44,058 bases of DNA. It comes from Chitinophaga pinensis (lineage in GTDB: Bacteria; Bacteroidota; Bacteroidia; NS11-12g; UBA9320). Under the pieces are notes generated by a model. The model worked only from the letters and a program-made list of their open reading frames with translations. It searched no databases and was not told the origin of the DNA. Position 1 is the stretch's first letter, and each line of letters opens with the position of its first letter. Location: the NCBI GenBank assembly GCA_945897885.1, contig CAMDGU010000022.1, positions 1 through 44,058 of the forward strand, in the 5' to 3' direction. Shown piece by piece: positions 1 through 9,920 of the stretch. The position numbers were made by a program, and so were the translations under genes.

Positions 1-1
1 A

Positions 2-2230
2 AATACGAAAGCCAAAAGTTTAAAAAAACAGGAAGGGCCTTATCACCGGTTTTATTTAAAAGGTGCCGGAAATACCTATATCGTTTCATTACCTGAATAT
101 GAGGATTATAAAGAAAAAGGTACTTTTATGCCTGTTTATAGAGCTTGGATTGAAGATGTAGATGGCAAAAAAAATGGGGGCGATTTTGGCATAAGAGTGG
201 TAAGTCTAAATTATGCCCATTCCGTTTCTATTTGCGGTAGCGGAATTATGCACAATGAACCAAACATACATCACAATCCGCCGCAAATAAAACGCATGGA
301 TGGGGGTTACTTCATGCCTATGGATGTGAATATGAGTTACAGACCCTCCTTGATTGCTGATACAGGACTGGTAAAGCACATGTATCGAACAAAAAGGGAT
401 ACACTTTTTAATAGTAATGGAAACGACAGTTTATTTGGGATAAAAGAAATTGAAATAAAAAATTACCGAACCTTAATTCCAGTTCAAAAAATTGTAATGC
501 CCCAAATCCTTTGGGTTGGAAATATAATGATAGAAAATGTTGTGGAGTATCATGATTTTTTTGGTGATAATCCACGCGATGTGAAAGACTTTCGAATTTT
601 AGTTTCCAATACAAGAGGAATAGATGGTCAATTTCATAAACGTTACTTAAACTTTGTGTATAATGAAGACGCCAATCATTACGATTCTGATAAAGCAATG
701 GATAATTATGCGGATGTTGAAATTAATAAAAGTACAGGGGCAATTACGCGAACCGAATTTTTAACAGACACATATGGCAAAACTAAAATAACATACCGCT
801 ATACTAAGAATAAATGGGACCTTTTATCAATAGAAAAACCTAAAAAGCCGGAGCAGAATCAAACCTTCGTTCCTACCCCACCTAAGCCAAGCTTTTCATG
901 TATTACCTGGATTGATGAGCCCAAAAAAACAAAAGTTATTCATGCTTCTGAGCTGTATTACATTACATTAAAAGATACCTTCCGTTTTATAAATTCGTGT
1001 GACCAATCGCTCCACCTTGCTAGTCTTATCGTTGGACATAATTCTGATTTTTCATACTCCCCTTCTGTAGGTGCCTTTGATACAGGTTATGTTTATTATC
1101 AAAAACTTTTAACGATTAATCCAAATCGTATCATTTTTCATGAAAGTGCTATTAAACCTGATTCATACAACACATTAAACTTAAATTATATCATAGTTGG
1201 AAAAAATGCACGTATAACAAAAACGGGTGATGAGGCTAAAAAATATTGTGTTTTTGCCGGCACGGATTCTATTTTTTTAGAGGTTCTTACTGTTAATCAA
1301 ATGAGCCAACCAATAACCTTTGGAACTATGGCAATTGATGATACAACCCGTTATGGCAATTGGAAATTATGGGATAGCACAGGAAATGAAACGTATAAAA
1401 CCTACTCAAGAAAAGTGATTTATTCCGTAAAAATTTTTAATGGGCAAACGTTAGAAGCCGTTAATTTTAAAGTAAAAAAAGAGGGGGCATGGATAAACCT
1501 TAAAAGCTGGTTAATTCTTGATAGCCGTCACGTTTACATTAGTGAAGGAATGGATAGCCTGAAACTTTATAATAAAATGGGGCAAAATGGATTAAAAATA
1601 AATTATAAAACCTTGGCTGATCAAAATTATCAGCAGATTTATTTGATAGCTCGTAATCAATACTCAATAAGTATAAACGGCTTTCAAGTGCCGGTTGAAC
1701 TGATTCCAAATTTATATAGAGTGCAACCCGATTGGGTAGGTATGCAAAAACTGAACAATGGAAAATACGGTCAGGAGCATTTCTTAGAATATTTCAAATT
1801 TAAATATCCGCGTCTGGTATCATCTATTCAATTGTTATATGAAAGCGAAGTCATCATTGATTTAAATAGAGTTAGTGATTCGGAGAAAAAATACCGATTG
1901 GAAACTTTGGAAAACGATGAAATGATTCAGAGCATTAGTCAACTCATAGAATTACCTGGTTCACGAATTACCTTTTGCGACCGCATCGGCACTTTAATTA
2001 TGAATTATAATTTGTCATACGATTCAGTTAAAACTATTATTAATTCCTTTGATTTTAAATATCACGGGCCAATCAGCGGTACTGGCAATTATTACCAGTT
2101 TAGCTATAATCAAAAACTTATTGACCGGCATTTTTTTGATATTTATAACAAAGCCTGTGCATTACCAGATGTGATATCAGGAAGTTTAAGTTTTTACTTT
2201 AAAGCGGAAGTAGATAACACCAAGGATTGA
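2..2230 (+). CDS. Hypothetical protein, 5' end outside the window
   Basis: The frame is open from base 2, 42 codons upstream of the first ATG at 128, with no stop, so the gene very probably begins outside the window. About 742 residues are visible. The chain is rich in Tyr, Asn, Lys and Thr and has no membrane segment, no recognisable catalytic motif and no T9SS sorting domain at its C-terminus, which ends in VDNTKD. A proline-rich stretch (PTPPKP) about 255-260 residues after the ATG at 128 separates two parts. I do not recognise the family. Composition suggests an extracytoplasmic or cell-surface beta-rich protein, but the signal peptide that would decide this lies outside the window. It is followed after about 100 bases by another exported protein on the same strand. 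Confidence 0.75.
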   Translation, partial: NTKAKSLKKQEGPYHRFYLKGAGNTYIVSLPEYEDYKEKGTFMPVYRAWIEDVDGKKNGGDFGIRVVSLNYAHSVSICGSGIMHNEPNIHHNPPQIKRMDGGYFMPMDVNMSYRPSLIADTGLVKHMYRTKRDTLFNSNGNDSLFGIKEIEIKNYRTLIPVQKIVMPQILWVGNIMIENVVEYHDFFGDNPRDVKDFRILVSNTRGIDGQFHKRYLNFVYNEDANHYDSDKAMDNYADVEINKSTGAITRTEFLTDTYGKTKITYRYTKNKWDLLSIEKPKKPEQNQTFVPTPPKPSFSCITWIDEPKKTKVIHASELYYITLKDTFRFINSCDQSLHLASLIVGHNSDFSYSPSVGAFDTGYVYYQKLLTINPNRIIFHESAIKPDSYNTLNLNYIIVGKNARITKTGDEAKKYCVFAGTDSIFLEVLTVNQMSQPITFGTMAIDDTTRYGNWKLWDSTGNETYKTYSRKVIYSVKIFNGQTLEAVNFKVKKEGAWINLKSWLILDSRHVYISEGMDSLKLYNKMGQNGLKINYKTLADQNYQQIYLIARNQYSISINGFQVPVELIPNLYRVQPDWVGMQKLNNGKYGQEHFLEYFKFKYPRLVSSIQLLYESEVIIDLNRVSDSEKKYRLETLENDEMIQSISQLIELPGSRITFCDRIGTLIMNYNLSYDSVKTIINSFDFKYHGPISGTGNYYQFSYNQKLIDRHFFDIYNKACALPDVISGSLSFYFKAEVDNTKD

Positions 2231-2327
2231 GGATTATCTGTCCTTTTGATTTTTCCCTAAACAACTATTTACTCTTAAATGACTTCCTTATTTTGCAACC
2301 TATTTTAAAACCCCTGTCTAATTAACT

Positions 2328-5276
2328 ATGAAAAAGCTGTTTTTCCCATTTGTTCTTCTTCTGTTACTTTGTTTTTCAATTAACTTAGCAAAAGCCGATC
2401 ATTATATTGGTATGGATATGACCTACAAATGTTCAGGAACCAATGACAGTGTTTTTAAAATAACTGTAACTTTCTACCGTGATTGTAGGGGTTGTTATAT
2501 GTTAGGACAATCTCCAAAATGTGGAACTACCGAAAACTGTACTAACTCAAACACAGTGCCTACATCTTTAGTTTTAAGTTGCTCCTCAGCTCTTTCAACA
2601 CCCTTAGCAACATTGTCAATGTCTCGAACTAGCATTTCAGATATAACAGCTACTTGCAAAAGTGACACAAGCAAATGCGCCCAACCCTGCACCGGAAAAT
2701 ATCCTTATGGTATTGAAAAACATGTTTTTGAGGGAACTCTTGATTTAAGAGCATATATGAAAAAAGGGTGTTGTAAATTCAGGTTGGCAACCCCTAATAG
2801 TATGTGTTGCCGGAGTGTTTATATAACAACTGGCCCTACAGGTACCTTTTATACTTTTTTAGAAATAGATGCATGCACAAAAACATGTAACTCCTCTCCC
2901 CAAATTACTAATAATCCATTAGCTGTAATGTGCTGTAACAAACCCTATTTTTATAATATGGGGGCTCAGGATGAGGAAAACGATTCATTATCCTATAGTT
3001 TAGATTATGCTTATACTAGTTATGTTAGCAAATCCAATTACAGTTCCCCATACAGTTCCACCTATCCATTGAAGGCATATTTTCCTACTGGTTTTACTCC
3101 GCCATATACAAACCCAGCCGCAAATCCTCCAATCGGATTCTTTTTGGACAAAACCACTGGTGATTTTATAATTACTCCAACAGATTGCAGCCAAATAAGC
3201 GTTGTCGTTTTTTTAGTTGATGAGTGGCGAAAAGATAGTAAAGGTGCTTACCAAAAAATTAGCACTATCAGAAGAGAGATGACATTCACTGTAGCAAATT
3301 GCCCTAATGACAATCCTCCAAAAATCACAAGCAAAACGTTCAATTATTCCGTTTGCGAAGGCAATAAACTTTGTTTTGATATAACAACGGAAGACAAAGC
3401 TTATGGTTCCGCAGCTCCTGATACAATTGCTCTAAACTGGAATAATGGAATTTCTGACGTCACATTTAGCATAAAAGATCCAACTGCAAGGGAAAAAACA
3501 GCCACCTTTTGCTGGACACCAAAAAAAGGAACGGCCAGCGATATCCCATACACCTTTACAGCAAATGCAACTTCAAACTCATGCCCATTAACCGCTAGTT
3601 ATATACGAGCGTTTACAATAAAAGTTAATGGTCAGGCCAATTCAGATAGAAGTATTTCAAAACTTGGATGCAATACTTACAAAGTAAAGAGTACCCCAAA
3701 AAGTGGGATAAAAAGTTCTGTTTCTTACGACTGGTCTGTTTTGGATTCTACCGGCAATAAAGTTCCTGACGGTATTGCTTTTTTTAAATCCAATATCAAC
3801 AAATCAACCAAAGACATTGATACCTTAACATTTACCAAAGCCGGAAAGTATTATTTGAAACACCTTATTAATGATACCCGAAACTGTCCTAATACATATT
3901 TTGATACAATAGTTGTGCCTCATAAATTAAATGTATCTTTTATTCTTGGAAAAGATACCACTGTTTGCCCGGGAACGGTTTTGGATTTAAAAGCTGAAGT
4001 AAAAATAGGTGTTCCAAAATTTAAATACCAATGGATTACCTCTGCCCAAAATACAAAAGATACCTTATCAACTTTTCGCTTAATAACATCTGAAAGAGAC
4101 ACAATTTTACAAATAGAAATAAGAGATGCCAATGGCTGCATTGGATATGATACTCTGAAAATTTTAAGTTTTTCACAACCAAAAGTTGATTTGGGTAAGG
4201 ACATTGAACTATGTCAAGGCGATTCTGTGTTATTAAATGCAGGTGTTTTTTCTGCCTATAAATGGAATACAGGGAAAACCTCACAAACGATTAGTGTTAA
4301 AATACAAGGAAATTATAAAGTAAATGTTACAGATGTCAACGGTTGTAAGGCAAGCGATAGTTTGGATGTTAAAGTATTACAACTTCCCAAAGTGAATTTA
4401 GGAAATGACACCTCTATCTGTCAGGGAGATTCCATAAAACTTGATGCAGGATTGTTTGCTGTCTATAAATGGAACACAGGCAAAACAACACGAAGTATTT
4501 TTACTAAAGCCCAGGGAAAATATAGTGCTTTCGTTACTGATAGCAAAGTTTGCAAGGGAAGTGATAGCATTCTTATATCTGTTTCTGCTTTACCCAAACC
4601 AAACCTTGGCAATGATACTGCAGTGTGTAAAGGGGATTCCATAAAACTAAATGCCGGAAGTTTTTCAAAATACTACTGGAATACAGGCAAAACAACCCAA
4701 AGCGTTTTTGCTAAAACACAGGGAAAATTTAAAGTAACTGTAGAAGATAACAAAGGTTGCAAAGGGAGTGATAGTGCAATGGTTACCGTGAATGCTTTGC
4801 CTTCAATAAATCTTGGAAAAGATACGACCTTATGCAATGGCGACTCTATAAAATTAGATGCAGGTAGTTTTTCCGTTTACAAATGGAGTAACAGTAAAAC
4901 AACGCGAGCTATTACAGTAAAAACTCAGGCCAGTTATAGTGTAGAAGTTACCAATTCTAACGGTTGCAAAAATTCAGATGCGATTTTTGTGGCTTTTAAA
5001 AACTGCTCAGGAAATGTTGGAATAATGAGTTTAAAAAATGTAAAGGTTTTCCCAAATCCGGCTATTGATATTTTGACAATTGAATTCAATAATTCGGGAG
5101 AAATAGCTGATGTTTCCATTCAAGACTTAAGTGGTAAAATCCTATTTAAGAAAACGGTTTTTGTCAAAGGTTTTGTAAGCGAACAGATAAATATTAAAGG
5201 TTTTGACCGAGGGTGTCACATTGTAGATATTAAAACCGAAGAAGGTTCATTTTCGGGAAAAGTACTTTTGAACTAG
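2328..5276 (+). CDS. Secreted repeat protein with T9SS C-terminal sorting domain
   Basis: This 982-residue protein starts with a clear signal peptide (Lys-Lys, then a Leu/Phe-rich core, ending near LAKA). The N-terminal ~300 residues are Cys-rich (YKCSG, FYRDCRGC, CCKF, MCCRS) and resemble the N-terminal region of large Bacteroidota surface proteins. Ig/PKD-like beta regions follow. Residues ~620-895 hold four tandem 69-residue units with the core LGxDxxxCxGDSxxLxAGxFxxYxWxxxKT. The last ~75 residues (KVFPNPAIDILTIEF and on) are a type A T9SS sorting domain, so the protein is inferred to cross the outer membrane through the type IX system and to be attached or released at the surface. Function is unknown; adhesion is plausible from the architecture. 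It ends 3 bases from the convergent gene at 5280. Confidence 0.9.
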   Translation: MKKLFFPFVLLLLLCFSINLAKADHYIGMDMTYKCSGTNDSVFKITVTFYRDCRGCYMLGQSPKCGTTENCTNSNTVPTSLVLSCSSALSTPLATLSMSRTSISDITATCKSDTSKCAQPCTGKYPYGIEKHVFEGTLDLRAYMKKGCCKFRLATPNSMCCRSVYITTGPTGTFYTFLEIDACTKTCNSSPQITNNPLAVMCCNKPYFYNMGAQDEENDSLSYSLDYAYTSYVSKSNYSSPYSSTYPLKAYFPTGFTPPYTNPAANPPIGFFLDKTTGDFIITPTDCSQISVVVFLVDEWRKDSKGAYQKISTIRREMTFTVANCPNDNPPKITSKTFNYSVCEGNKLCFDITTEDKAYGSAAPDTIALNWNNGISDVTFSIKDPTAREKTATFCWTPKKGTASDIPYTFTANATSNSCPLTASYIRAFTIKVNGQANSDRSISKLGCNTYKVKSTPKSGIKSSVSYDWSVLDSTGNKVPDGIAFFKSNINKSTKDIDTLTFTKAGKYYLKHLINDTRNCPNTYFDTIVVPHKLNVSFILGKDTTVCPGTVLDLKAEVKIGVPKFKYQWITSAQNTKDTLSTFRLITSERDTILQIEIRDANGCIGYDTLKILSFSQPKVDLGKDIELCQGDSVLLNAGVFSAYKWNTGKTSQTISVKIQGNYKVNVTDVNGCKASDSLDVKVLQLPKVNLGNDTSICQGDSIKLDAGLFAVYKWNTGKTTRSIFTKAQGKYSAFVTDSKVCKGSDSILISVSALPKPNLGNDTAVCKGDSIKLNAGSFSKYYWNTGKTTQSVFAKTQGKFKVTVEDNKGCKGSDSAMVTVNALPSINLGKDTTLCNGDSIKLDAGSFSVYKWSNSKTTRAITVKTQASYSVEVTNSNGCKNSDAIFVAFKNCSGNVGIMSLKNVKVFPNPAIDILTIEFNNSGEIADVSIQDLSGKILFKKTVFVKGFVSEQINIKGFDRGCHIVDIKTEEGSFSGKVLLN
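4185..5012 (+). repeat. Four tandem 207-bp (69-codon) coding repeats
   Basis: Four in-frame units start at 4185, 4392, 4599 and 4806, with an exact 207-base period. Each unit encodes L-G-(N/K)-D-x-x-x-C-x-G-D-S near its start and a Y-x-W-(N/S) core near its middle, with one Cys early and one late (GCK or VCK). The perfect period with diverged codons points to old duplications held by selection on a beta-sandwich fold. Such units are typical of Bacteroidota surface proteins. Confidence 0.9.
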
Positions 5277-5279
5277 CCG

Positions 5280-6161
5280 TTAAACCAGTTTACACCAATC
5301 GGCACAAAACACTTCCGGATTATTTGATTCGTTAATTATCCCAACTTTTTGTAAAGTTTGGGTGGTCGAAAAAATCATCTCTCCGTTTATATGTTCGGTG
5401 GTTTCCCATTCTGTAATTTGAAACCATTCGTACATTTTATCCTTTTTAAGACCATAGCGATTTGCTATTAACTCAAAGCTGTCGGGATGGGTCATAAAGT
5501 CGCCAGAGGCCGTTCTAATCACTTTTAAAAGGCGTTTTAATTCCGCTTCCTTTGTTTCACAAATTTCATTTCGGGCAGCTATTACAAAACTTGACCACGG
5601 TGTAGGAATTTCGCCAACACGTTTAAAATGCCCTGACTCTACCAAAGGCATCGTCATATACTTTTCCCATAGAAAAACATCGGCGGTTCCATTTGTTAAT
5701 GCTTTTTCAGCACCAGCTATATCGTTCACTATGACAAAATCTTCGGGATTGGGTCTGTAGCCCAATTGCTCAGCTAATACATACGCCATAATGTGAGACC
5801 CCGAACCAAATCGGCTGATGGCAAAACGTTTTCCCTTTATTCCAAACTTGTGTTGAATAAAAGAATCGGCTGCCACATGAATACCCCAATTAAGAGGCGA
5901 TTTTACAAATACTTGAATTATTTTGCTGCTTCCGCCTGAAGCAATATCTGCTATAATACCTTCGGTAAGCAAAACTGCCATATCAATTTCTCCTGAATTT
6001 AATAGCTTGGTGATGGCACCTGTGCCACTTTTATTATCCTGCCATTCAATGTCCAAACCCGCCTTGACAAAATACCCTTGTTCTTTGGCAAAGTGCCAAG
6101 GATAATTAAAATGTTCGGGAACTCCGGCTATTTTAAAAGTGGTTAGTGAATTACTATTCAT
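5280..6161 (-). CDS. NMT1/THI5-like substrate-binding protein (Ca3427-like)
   Basis: The 293-residue product has the periplasmic-binding-protein type 2 fold of the SsuA/TauA/NMT1 group: an N-terminal strand (FKIAGVPEHFNYPWHFAKEQGYF), then AGLDIEW, a Gly-rich turn KSGTGAITKLLNSGEIDMAVLLTEG, and a second lobe with ISRFGSGSHIMAYVLAEQLGY. The closest group I recall is the Ca3427-like proteins. Unlike a normal transporter partner it has no signal peptide or lipobox, and no ABC ATPase or permease gene is next to it, so it may bind a small ligand in the cytoplasm or be an enzyme-like relative of THI5. It lies 83 bases downstream of the E1 gene on the same strand and may be cotranscribed. The ligand is unknown. 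Confidence 0.8.
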   Translation of the reverse strand: MNSNSLTTFKIAGVPEHFNYPWHFAKEQGYFVKAGLDIEWQDNKSGTGAITKLLNSGEIDMAVLLTEGIIADIASGGSSKIIQVFVKSPLNWGIHVAADSFIQHKFGIKGKRFAISRFGSGSHIMAYVLAEQLGYRPNPEDFVIVNDIAGAEKALTNGTADVFLWEKYMTMPLVESGHFKRVGEIPTPWSSFVIAARNEICETKEAELKRLLKVIRTASGDFMTHPDSFELIANRYGLKKDKMYEWFQITEWETTEHINGEMIFSTTQTLQKVGIINESNNPEVFCADWCKLV

Positions 6162-6244
6162 TTTTCGGGTTTTTTGAGTTCCCTCCTTCGTCGGGAAGAC
6201 AAAACTGTGAGTTGCAATGCTGGAGTAGGAAGAGTCGGATTTTT

Positions 6245-8332
6245 TTAATACCCCAACAAATCTTCTAAAACATCCGCCACCTTATCTGCATTGGGAAGCA
6301 TTTCTTTTTCAAGTCCCATATTTAATGGAACGGCCGGCATATTTAACGAACCAAAGGTTTGAACCGGAGCATCTAGGTATTGAAAACATTCTCTACCAAT
6401 CCGTCCGGCTATAGCCTCAGCAAAAGAATTGCGCAATGTTTCTTCAGTAAGTACCAGTACTTTTCCGTGGCGTTTTACACTGGCATAAATGGCTTCATCA
6501 TCGCACGGATTTAGTGTTCTTAAATCTATAATTTCTACTTGATTGTCAAATTTTTGTGCAGCTGCTGTGGCCCAATAAACTCCCATTCCATAGGTAATTA
6601 CCGTGCAACTGTTTCCGTTTTTCATTTGTTTTTCGTCAGCCTCTACTGCAATTCGGGCTTTGCCTAATGGTATTACATAATCTTCATCGGGCTCAATAGT
6701 TTTGGCAGCTTCCGTTCCCGGAACCTTGCTCCAATAAAGGCCTTTATGTTCAAACATTATAACCGGATTTGGATCCAAAAAGGCAGCTTTCATCAACCCT
6801 TTCATATCAGCCGCATTGCTAGGGTAAACCACTTTAATACCCTTAATCTGTAAAATACTGCTTTCTACGGTTCCGCTATGGTATGGGCCTCCCCCACCAT
6901 AGGCACCGGTTGGTATGCGTATTAAGCTTTGAATCGGGAATTTCCCAACCGTTAGGTAACACGATTTTGAAAGTTCCGTTACCAGTTGATTTACTCCCGG
7001 CCATATATAATCGGCAAATTGAATTTCTACAATTGGTTTGCAGCCCACTGCACTCATGCCTTGGGTACTTCCAACGATATAGGCTTCCTGAATTGGTGTA
7101 TTAAAAACACGGTGTGTACCAAATTTTTTTGCCAAAGAGGCCGCTTCTCTAAATACACCACCCAATCTAATTCCTACATCCTGACCATATAGCAAGGCTT
7201 CGGGATACTGTGTCATTATTTCATCCATGGCATGCAAGGCACTATCTACCATAATGATTGTTTCACCATTTTCAGGTTCACGATTTCCCTTTTCTTCGGT
7301 TACCGGAGTTGGGGCAAATTCATGCATTACCAATGTTTGCGGCTCAGGGTCAGGGCTGTTTACCGCCTTTTCAAATTCTTCTTTTATAAAATTCTGAGCT
7401 TCTTTTTCTATTTTTTCTAAGGTTGCGCCATCTTCACCCAAATCCATCAACAATTGCCTCAATACCGGAAAGGGGTCGTCTTTAGTTTGTTTTTCCAAAT
7501 CATCACGATACCACTCGCTGCGAACTCCGCTAGTATGATGACCCAGCAAAGGAACTTTTACATGAACAAGCATTGGTTTTCTATTGGTTCTTACCCATGA
7601 AATAGCTTTTTCCATTTCTTTAAAACATTCCGCAAAGTCAGAACCATTAAATCTTTCTCGCTTTAACCTCTTGAATCCTGCCGCATATTCATAGGCGTCC
7701 ATGGCTCTCATTTCTGCTCCGCTGGCAGATATTCCCCAATCGTTATCCTGAACTAAATACAGAATTGGCAATTGCTTTAATACCGCCATTTGAAAAGCTT
7801 CAGAAACTTCACCCTCGGTAACACATCCATCGCCCAATGAACAAAGAACAATAGGTTTTTCAACATTCGGCAATCGTCCCACACTATCCAAATAACTTAA
7901 TCCATGCGCTGCCCCTGTGGCAGGAATTGCCTGCATTCCTGTAGCACTGCTTTGGTGAGGCATGGTTGGCATTCCTTCTCTTCTTAATGCAGGATGACTA
8001 TAGTATGTTCTTCCTCCCGAAAAAGGGTCATCGCGTTTTGCCAACAATTGAAGCATTAGTTCATAAGGTTGCATTCCCATAGACAGCAGCAAACTTTCAT
8101 CACGGTAGTATGGATAGGCAAAATCAATCGCTTTAAGCAAAAATCCGGTGGCTATTTGTATGGCCTCGTGGCCTTTACTAGTGGAATGAACATATTTTGT
8201 AATCGGTCTGTTTTCCTCATAAATAGCAGCCATTGCCCGGGCTCGGCACATTAGTATAAATGCCTCTAAATAAACGGCTTTGCCTGAAAGTCCTTTTACT
8301 GTATAAATTGTATCTGCTTCGGTATTCGACAT
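6245..8332 (-). CDS. Fused alpha-beta E1 component of a 2-oxoacid dehydrogenase complex
   Basis: The product (~695 residues) joins both E1 subunits in one chain. Residues ~20-340 are the alpha part, with the thiamine diphosphate motif GDGCVTEGE...QDN and the loop HHTSGVRSEW. Residues ~360-695 are the beta part (ALLYGQDVG, PIQEAYIVGSTQGMSAVG, PTGAYGGGGPYHS, VYPSNAADMKGL). It decarboxylates a 2-oxoacid, most likely branched-chain 2-oxoacids or pyruvate, and passes the acyl group to lipoyl-E2. The E2 and E3 genes are not here. The fused form is common in Bacteroidota. I prefer the ATG at 8332; the frame also has a TTG at 8350. The substrate cannot be fixed from sequence alone. Confidence 0.92.
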   Translation of the reverse strand: MSNTEADTIYTVKGLSGKAVYLEAFILMCRARAMAAIYEENRPITKYVHSTSKGHEAIQIATGFLLKAIDFAYPYYRDESLLLSMGMQPYELMLQLLAKRDDPFSGGRTYYSHPALRREGMPTMPHQSSATGMQAIPATGAAHGLSYLDSVGRLPNVEKPIVLCSLGDGCVTEGEVSEAFQMAVLKQLPILYLVQDNDWGISASGAEMRAMDAYEYAAGFKRLKRERFNGSDFAECFKEMEKAISWVRTNRKPMLVHVKVPLLGHHTSGVRSEWYRDDLEKQTKDDPFPVLRQLLMDLGEDGATLEKIEKEAQNFIKEEFEKAVNSPDPEPQTLVMHEFAPTPVTEEKGNREPENGETIIMVDSALHAMDEIMTQYPEALLYGQDVGIRLGGVFREAASLAKKFGTHRVFNTPIQEAYIVGSTQGMSAVGCKPIVEIQFADYIWPGVNQLVTELSKSCYLTVGKFPIQSLIRIPTGAYGGGGPYHSGTVESSILQIKGIKVVYPSNAADMKGLMKAAFLDPNPVIMFEHKGLYWSKVPGTEAAKTIEPDEDYVIPLGKARIAVEADEKQMKNGNSCTVITYGMGVYWATAAAQKFDNQVEIIDLRTLNPCDDEAIYASVKRHGKVLVLTEETLRNSFAEAIAGRIGRECFQYLDAPVQTFGSLNMPAVPLNMGLEKEMLPNADKVADVLEDLLGY

Positions 8333-8444
8333 CTGTTTAAAAGCCCGCAATTTACTTCAATCGTCTCTATTACTGAAATAGTTAGTGTTTTATTTGGGTA
8401 TTAATTAATGTCTTATAAACTGTCCAAACGTTTAATATCTCTTT

Positions 8445-8473
8445 ATTGTCGCAAGGTATATGTCCTAATTTTG
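8445..8473 (+). promoter_or_regulatory. Promoter of Bacteroidota type before the 8486 gene
   Basis: A perfect TAnnTTTG -7 box (TAATTTTG, 8466-8473) lies 17 bases after ATTG (8445-8448), which fits the -33 TTTG element. The start codon follows 12 bases after the box, so the leader would be very short. Confidence 0.55.
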
Positions 8474-8485
8474 TAGATCAATTTT

Positions 8486-9169
8486 ATGCTTAAAAAATCT
8501 GTTATTCTGGCATTTGCAATTCTTGTGTATTCCACAGGATATGCAAGTATTAAAGATACTATCCAATATTACCTAAATTTTAAAAAACCATCTTTAATAG
8601 GTGGTCTTTCGGGCAGAAACACAATTATAGGATCGCATTATACCAGTGTTAGCGGGGTGTCTATTGGGGCAGATTATGGAGGAAAAATACGGTTTTTGGG
8701 CGGGGTATATGGACTGTCGAGTCCCTTGGTAGAACGAAAGATTATAAACGCCTATACTAAAGATCAAAATGTTGTAGATGAAATTTCGCGATTTTGGTAT
8801 TTTGGCTTTACCGGAGCTTATACTTTTTTTATGGATAAACGCTGGACTCTTAATGTTCCTTTAAGAATTGGTTTTGGGACGGCTAACATTGAGCAACATG
8901 ATACCGGCAGAGGAAAGTTATTAATTGCTGAAAATAATTCCTTCATAGTTCCTATCGAATCGGGCATTGGCGTGCAGTATAATATTGCCTGGTGGATAGG
9001 TTTGAGTGCCGGTCTTGGAAGCCGCATTGTTGTTGGTAAAAGCACTTCTCAAAAATTTAGTGGAACCTATTACAATTATGGTATCAATATTTACTTTAGC
9101 GATATTTACTACCATATACGCAATGATATGAAAAAGAATCCGCACCCAAAATCTAAACTCAACTTTTAA
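8486..9169 (+). CDS. Exported hypothetical protein, probable outer-membrane beta-barrel
   Basis: The 227-residue product has a signal peptide (Lys-Lys then a hydrophobic core, cleavage near GYA). The mature chain alternates aromatic and glycine residues (YFGFTGAYTFFM, WWIGLSAGLGSRIVVG, YYNYGINIYF), the pattern expected of a small beta-barrel such as those of the PorT/OmpW-like group. I cannot assign a family. Its stop codon shares bases with the aroE start (TAATG), so the two genes are translationally coupled, which is more likely operon economy than shared function. Confidence 0.7.
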   Translation: MLKKSVILAFAILVYSTGYASIKDTIQYYLNFKKPSLIGGLSGRNTIIGSHYTSVSGVSIGADYGGKIRFLGGVYGLSSPLVERKIINAYTKDQNVVDEISRFWYFGFTGAYTFFMDKRWTLNVPLRIGFGTANIEQHDTGRGKLLIAENNSFIVPIESGIGVQYNIAWWIGLSAGLGSRIVVGKSTSQKFSGTYYNYGINIYFSDIYYHIRNDMKKNPHPKSKLNF

Positions 9170-9903
9170 TGATATCTGTATTTGGTCTTATCGGTCATCC
9201 CGTTTCTCATTCCTTTTCTAAAGGTTTTTTTGAAAAAAAGTTTGAAAGAGAAAATATAAAGGATTGCAGATATGACATGTTTGATTTAAAGTCTATCCAA
9301 GACGTTATTGATTTAAAAAAGAATCCTTATCTGAAGGGATTAAATGTTACTGTTCCCTACAAAAAATCTATCATTCCCTTATTAGATTTTATATCGGAAG
9401 AAGCAATAAAAATAGGGGCTGTAAACACCATTAAAATAACGGATGGAAAGTGGTTTGGCTATAATACAGATGTTATTGGTTTTGAAAAAAGTTTGGTGCC
9501 TTTATTATCACCTGCTATTAAAAATGCCTTAATTTTAGGTACAGGAGGTGCAAGTTTGGCTGTTAGATATGTTTTAGAAAAACTTGGGATTTCCTTTTCA
9601 TTTGTTTCACGTAATTTAGAAAACGCTGATTATAGATATAAAGATTTATCAGAATCTGTTTTAAATACCCATCAACTTATTATTAATACTACTCCATTAG
9701 GAATGTTTCCCGACATAAATAAAATGCCTGAAATTCCTTTAAAATATTTAACTCTCAATCATTTGGTATGTGATCTAATTTACAACCCCGAAGAAACATT
9801 TTTATTGAAAAATGCAGCTTTTGCTGGTTGCCAAATAAAGAATGGATTAGAAATGTTGCACATCCAAGCAGAAGAAAGTTGGAAAATTTGGACCGCTTAT
9901 TAA
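9169..9903 (+). CDS. aroE: Shikimate dehydrogenase
   Basis: This is the NADPH-dependent reduction of 3-dehydroshikimate to shikimate in the aromatic amino-acid pathway. The N-terminal substrate domain has GLIGHPVSHSFSKGFF (residues 6-21) and NVTVPYKK with the catalytic Lys65; the partner Asp101 is in GYNTDVIGF. The cofactor domain begins LILGTGGASLAV (residues ~121-132), a Rossmann loop in which the usual GAGGA is GTGGA, and it contains INTTPLGMFP. At 244 residues it is near the short end of the family, as is usual in Bacteroidota. The start overlaps the stop of the upstream gene. A second gene of the same pathway, aroQ, lies at 38.4 kb. Confidence 0.95.
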   Translation: MISVFGLIGHPVSHSFSKGFFEKKFERENIKDCRYDMFDLKSIQDVIDLKKNPYLKGLNVTVPYKKSIIPLLDFISEEAIKIGAVNTIKITDGKWFGYNTDVIGFEKSLVPLLSPAIKNALILGTGGASLAVRYVLEKLGISFSFVSRNLENADYRYKDLSESVLNTHQLIINTTPLGMFPDINKMPEIPLKYLTLNHLVCDLIYNPEETFLLKNAAFAGCQIKNGLEMLHIQAEESWKIWTAY

Positions 9904-9920
9904 TCTTCCTTTTTTTAAAA

